Below, piece by piece: positions 60,398 to 64,000 of a stretch of 64,000 bases of DNA. The notes beneath the pieces are model-generated. The model was not told where the DNA came from and searched no databases. It saw only the letters and a list, made by a program, of their open reading frames with translations. The first letter of the stretch is position 1; the number at the start of each line of letters is the position of its first letter. Position numbers and translations under genes: made by a program. Source of the stretch: Larsenimonas rhizosphaerae (lineage in GTDB: Bacteria > Pseudomonadota > Gammaproteobacteria > Pseudomonadales > Halomonadaceae); NCBI RefSeq assembly GCF_023700005.1, contig NZ_JAMLJK010000001.1:1282996-1346995 (forward strand), in the 5' to 3' direction.

Positions 60398-63253
60398 TCA
60401 CGATTTTAGATTTTTTGATTTTATCAAATATGCATCATGTACTTCTCTGCGGCCTTTCTTTAAATGGAACTTCCCAAGTTTCTCGTAGCTTTCAGCCAAA
60501 GTTGTTTTTTGTTTTTTGTAATCCATGCTCGACCAAATGGATTTTTTATGGACCCTGTAGGCTGCTGGTTTTATGTCGTCCATATATTTGCTACTACCGT
60601 GGAGACCTAATATAGAGATTAAGAAAAGATCACCGTTAACAACTTTCTCCCTTTCTCGAGGGAATTTATCAAATGTTCTTCTGAACATTACAGATAGCGT
60701 TAATATGAAGCAATCATTATTAATAAGTTCTTCACTGCTGTAACTTCTTTTGAACTCTTTGGGAAGTTTAGAGCTCGCTATTATTCCAGATTCGTTAAAT
60801 ATAAAAGCATTATGATGTGTTAGCGAGCAGTCTGGGTTTCTTTCCATGTAATCGAACTGTTTTTGTATTTTTTGACTGTCTGTCCAATAATCATCTCCTT
60901 CGCATATAGCAATATACTTTCCTTGCGCAAATGGTAAGCTATTATCAACAGGCTTTTTGTTCCTCGAATACTGGTTTTCCTTTTGATAAATAGGTTTTAT
61001 TGTTAATGGGAATTCAAGTGCATATTTCTCAATTATTTTAGCAGTGCTATCCGTTGAAGCATCATCATGAATTATTATCTCAAACGGGAAGTCAGTCTTT
61101 TGCGACAGGAAGCCCTTGATGGCATCTTCAATGTAACCCTCGTGGTTAAACGTGGCACAGATTATACTTACTACGGGGGTTCCTGGAATGCGATCGGCAT
61201 CTGCTATTAGTGGTCCTGCTGGTTTTGGGATATGGCTAATTTGACCCATTATAAATTCATCTTGATGGATGGCACCTTCCGTGATCATCTTGGATTTAAA
61301 TGCTTCGTTGAAATTAGCGACTCCAGATGACATGTTGAGTGGTGCTGGTGGTTTGCCGCTTAAAAACCTGCTCCATATAGCGCGCATGGCCTGAGAAAAG
61401 TGGTTGCCGAATTTTTCCGCATTACATACTGGTGACTGTAAAAGGAACTTTCTCAAACACGCACGGATCAGGCTCAAGTTGGTGATGTCACTTGCCAGCT
61501 CGATAACACGTTGTTTATATTCATCCCAGTCATTGACAACCAGTTCGGGCATTCCTGCATTGATCAAGTGAGTAGCAGAGTGTCGTCCGGCAAATGTAGG
61601 ACCAGGCAAGGTCACCACGGGTACACCCATCATGAAAGCCTCACATGTAGTCAATCCACCAGAATAGGGCCAAGTGTCCAATGCGATGTCTACGCGGTTA
61701 TAGGCGTTTAGCAAATCCCTGTGTTTGGATGGGCCTTCGATATCGATACGATCGGGACTGATGCCAAGTTCGCTCATGGCACTGTAAATCGCTTGCGTAT
61801 ATTCCTCACTTGAGTACTGAATACTTTTAAGAAATAGCCTGCTATCAGGCATTTCCTGCATGATCATTGCCCATTGCTGCAGTAGTTCACTGTTTATTTT
61901 TGACGGGTTGTTGAAACATCCAAAGGTTATGTGCCGATTGGATATGGCAGGTAGTGCTGTAATCTGTGGCGCATAAGTTGGCGGTGTGTAACAGATATAA
62001 TCATCAGGCATCCGAATCAGTTTTTCAGTATATTGATCATCTACGCCATCAGGTGTCTCGTAGTTGTCACTTATCAAGTAGTCAATTGATGGGTGGCCAC
62101 TGGTGTTAATAAGCCCACCGACCCACTTTACGATAATGGGTGCAGGTTTCAAGGCCAGACATGGTAGTCTGCTTCCATCACCGTAGCCTGAAAGGTCGAT
62201 CAATATATCAATGTTGTCTGAGTGTATTTTATCGGCAAGCTGCTTCGATTTTAATTTCCCTATCAGATTCCATGTTCTGCATCTTTTTGAAATTCTTTTT
62301 GTCAGAAAGTCGTTTGAATTATTGGTGGTGTACCCATGGAACTCCAAGTCTCCTGATGTGTTTTCGAGGGCAGATGTTATCATTTGTCCAACTGGATGGA
62401 GTCTAAATCCAGAAGAAACGAGTCCTATTTTTATAGTTTGGTTTTTTGTAAAATAACCTGTTTCGTAGGTGAAAGGATGTTCATTTGTTTTAAATGTTTG
62501 ATGCCAGTTTTTTATGGTTTTAGTTATGTTTTCAGCTGTTTCTTTCGGGTTGTAATGCTTTCCGATAATATAGTTGAAATAGGCTGTGTGATAGTTGGGG
62601 TTCAGTTTTAGTGCTTTTAGATAGAGTTCTTCGGCAGAATCTAGCTGACCAAGATCCTTATACAGGTTTGCTGCATCGTTTAACAGGTATTCATTGTCGG
62701 GGTCTTTCTCCAACAGCCCGTTTATTATATTAATGGACTCGGAATATTTTCCGAGCTTTACTGCGATGTGTGCCTTCAGCACCAGACAGGACTTATCGCT
62801 GTACCCTAGCTTCTCTGCGCTTGAAACGTATTCATATGCTTTCTCAAAATCTCCGCTTTCAGCTAGCATTTCGGCAGCGCTAAAGTGCCCCTGCGAAAAA
62901 TCCGGGGCAAGCTTGATTGTCTTCAAAACGTGTTTTTTGGCGGCATCAGGGCTGCCCAGCTCATGGTGAGCCCGCGCCAGAAAATGATGTGCATGACCAT
63001 CGTTCGGTGCCAGCAATATGGATTTTTCTGCTGCTGCCTTTGCCTTTTCCGGGTAGCCAGTTTTCAGCAGACAGCTACTGTAAGCTTTCCACGCAAAACT
63101 ATCCTTCGGGTATTTTCTTGTTAGTACTTTTGCAAATTCTCCAGCTGCATTGAATTGTCTATCATCATAAAGAGCTAAAAACTCCTTTTGAGCTATTGCC
63201 GGGATATGCTTTTTTTGCCCTTTGTTCTTTTTAGGAAGACGCCGTGTTTTCAT
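60398..63253 (-). CDS. TPR / O-GlcNAc transferase-like / family-2 glycosyltransferase fusion
   Basis: 951 residues from the ATG at 63253 (AGAGG 7 nt upstream; the frame is open further to 63391 but that part overlaps a terminator). Residues about 35-240 are tetratricopeptide repeats (WKAYSSCLLKTGYPEKAKAA, EELYLKALKLNP). Residues about 274-635 match GT41: KIGLVSSGFRLHPVGQMI with His286, ILIDLSGYGDGSRL, APIIVKWVGG, GRHSATHLINAGMPELVV. Residues about 692-900 are a GT2 domain: VVSIICATFNHEGYIEDAI, IIIHDDASTD, ICEGDDYW. Likely a flagellin glycosyltransferase, because it sits beside flagellin. Locally AT-rich DNA suggests lateral gain. Confidence 0.85.
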   Translation of the reverse strand: MKTRRLPKKNKGQKKHIPAIAQKEFLALYDDRQFNAAGEFAKVLTRKYPKDSFAWKAYSSCLLKTGYPEKAKAAAEKSILLAPNDGHAHHFLARAHHELGSPDAAKKHVLKTIKLAPDFSQGHFSAAEMLAESGDFEKAYEYVSSAEKLGYSDKSCLVLKAHIAVKLGKYSESINIINGLLEKDPDNEYLLNDAANLYKDLGQLDSAEELYLKALKLNPNYHTAYFNYIIGKHYNPKETAENITKTIKNWHQTFKTNEHPFTYETGYFTKNQTIKIGLVSSGFRLHPVGQMITSALENTSGDLEFHGYTTNNSNDFLTKRISKRCRTWNLIGKLKSKQLADKIHSDNIDILIDLSGYGDGSRLPCLALKPAPIIVKWVGGLINTSGHPSIDYLISDNYETPDGVDDQYTEKLIRMPDDYICYTPPTYAPQITALPAISNRHITFGCFNNPSKINSELLQQWAMIMQEMPDSRLFLKSIQYSSEEYTQAIYSAMSELGISPDRIDIEGPSKHRDLLNAYNRVDIALDTWPYSGGLTTCEAFMMGVPVVTLPGPTFAGRHSATHLINAGMPELVVNDWDEYKQRVIELASDITNLSLIRACLRKFLLQSPVCNAEKFGNHFSQAMRAIWSRFLSGKPPAPLNMSSGVANFNEAFKSKMITEGAIHQDEFIMGQISHIPKPAGPLIADADRIPGTPVVSIICATFNHEGYIEDAIKGFLSQKTDFPFEIIIHDDASTDSTAKIIEKYALEFPLTIKPIYQKENQYSRNKKPVDNSLPFAQGKYIAICEGDDYWTDSQKIQKQFDYMERNPDCSLTHHNAFIFNESGIIASSKLPKEFKRSYSSEELINNDCFILTLSVMFRRTFDKFPREREKVVNGDLFLISILGLHGSSKYMDDIKPAAYRVHKKSIWSSMDYKKQKTTLAESYEKLGKFHLKKGRREVHDAYLIKSKNLKS

Positions 63254-63373
63254 TCTCATGCCTCTGATGGGTGAAGGATTACGAGAAGTATAAGGACAAG
63301 CTTTAGAGGAACAGAACGAGGATAAGCGCTGGTTAACGGTGCAATTTAGTATTTTGTGCTGAATTACAGGCAT

Positions 63374-63402
63374 AAAAAAAGGGGCCGGCATAGGCCGGCC
63401 CC
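63374..63402 (-). terminator. intrinsic terminator of flagellin gene
   Basis: On the minus strand a 9-bp stem GGGGCCGGC / GCCGGCCCC with a 4-nt loop is followed by seven T residues, about 20 nt after the flagellin stop. It supports starting the glycosyltransferase downstream of here. Confidence 0.85.
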
Positions 63403-63420
63403 CTTGGATGCATCAAACGA

Positions 63421-64000
63421 TCAACGCAGCAGGGAAAGCACACCCTGGGTGGTCTGGTTGGCCTGGGCCAGTACCGAGGTACCGGCCTGCTGCAGGATCT
63501 GGGCCTTGGACATGTTCGAGACCTCGGTCGCGTAGTCGGCGTCCTCGATGCGAGAACGGGCAGAGCTCAGGTTGGTCGAGGTGGTGCTGATGTTGTCGAT
63601 CGCAGACTCGAAGCGGTTCTGCACGGCACCGAGGTCACTGCGGTTGTTGTCGACGACTTTCAGCTGGGCGTCCAGATCAGCCAGAGCAGTAGCCCCCATG
63701 ACATCGAAGCCTTTAGCATCTACTGTGCGGGCACTACCGTTGACCGACGCCAGGGCGCTAGCGGTTGTTCCGGTGTCAGAAAATACGTTGAAGCCGGTGG
63801 CTGCACCGATACTGATGTCGATTTCTTCATCATCGTTGGCGCCAACCTGAATGCTGAAGGAGGTGGTGGCTGTCTGCGAGAACAGGGCGGTGCCGTTGAA
63901 GGTGGTCTGCTCGGTGACGCGGTTGATCTCTTCCAGGCGCTGGTTGACTTCCTTCTGGATGGAGTCGACGTCGCTGGCCGAGTTGGTGCCGTTCTGGGCC
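63421..64000 (-). CDS. fliC: flagellin, partial (5' end beyond window)
   Basis: 193 residues to the stop; the N-terminus lies off the right edge. The visible start SDVDSIQKEVNQRLEEINRV and QTTFNGTALF belong to the N-terminal D1 helices, then FSIQVGANDDEEIDISIG. Only about 40 residues separate this from the C-terminal ALADLDAQLKVVDNNRSDLG, DADYATEVSNMSKAQILQQA and TQGVLSLLR. So the surface D2/D3 domains of Salmonella flagellin are missing: a minimal flagellin. GC-rich, highly biased codons indicate strong expression. Its sigma-28 promoter is not in the window. Confidence 0.95.
   Translation of the reverse strand, partial: AQNGTNSASDVDSIQKEVNQRLEEINRVTEQTTFNGTALFSQTATTSFSIQVGANDDEEIDISIGAATGFNVFSDTGTTASALASVNGSARTVDAKGFDVMGATALADLDAQLKVVDNNRSDLGAVQNRFESAIDNISTTSTNLSSARSRIEDADYATEVSNMSKAQILQQAGTSVLAQANQTTQGVLSLLR

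Noticed and set aside
63254..63391. N-terminal extension of the glycosyltransferase to the first in-frame ATG
   Set aside because: It would start within the flagellin terminator and has Cys/Ser-rich composition unlike the rest; the ATG at 63253 has the ribosome site.
1..64000. CRISPR arrays, insertion sequences, prophage, tRNA or rRNA genes
   Set aside because: No regularly spaced repeats, transposase or integrase motifs, or recognisable structural RNA sequence were seen anywhere in the window.

Overview
The window is a gammaproteobacterial chromosome segment with fairly high GC. Gene content suggests Halomonadaceae (Halomonas, Kushneria or Chromohalobacter relatives), but this placement rests on gene order and protein style, not on a search. 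There are no rRNA or tRNA genes, no insertion sequences, no phage genes and no CRISPR array.

The left third (1-18.5 kb) is housekeeping and catabolic. It holds hupB and ppiD (the usual pair downstream of lon), a zinc-independent NADP oxidoreductase, a YkgJ-type cysteine-cluster protein, an MscS-type channel and a queC-queE-queD operon for the queuosine precursor preQ0. A TRAP transporter operon (dctP-dctQ-dctM) ending in a MarR-type regulator faces the 5-oxoprolinase operon pxpABC. A 29-bp near-perfect palindrome lies between the two. Next come a CBS-domain protein, an unrecognised gene, two small lipoproteins and a stand-alone ethanolamine ammonia-lyase (eutBC).

The rest (18.6-64 kb) is a flagellum and chemotaxis superlocus. 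In order it contains: motAB; a single-domain response regulator; cheA and cheW; a PAS-containing receptor; cheR-cheD-cheB-cheY-cheZ; flhB-flhA-flhF-flhE; flgN and flgM with flgA (minus strand); flgBCDEFGHIJ and flgKL; fliRQPONML and fliKJIHGF (minus strand); fliE; flaG; a large TPR-glycosyltransferase; and the 3' part of a flagellin gene running off the right edge. The export gate, basal body, rod, hook, C-ring, motor and signalling genes are all present. fliA, fliDST, flhDC and flhG are not in the window.

The most unusual items are: (i) a 951-residue TPR / O-GlcNAc-transferase-like / family-2 glycosyltransferase fusion next to flagellin, in locally AT-rich DNA; (ii) an FlhF GTPase about twice the normal size, carrying a roughly 345-residue C-terminal part I do not recognise, inserted into an otherwise enteric-style flhB-flhA-flhE operon; (iii) an exact duplication of the FliN N-terminal motif; (iv) the TRAP/5-oxoprolinase arrangement with its shared operator candidate; (v) a textbook sigma-28 promoter driving flgMN.
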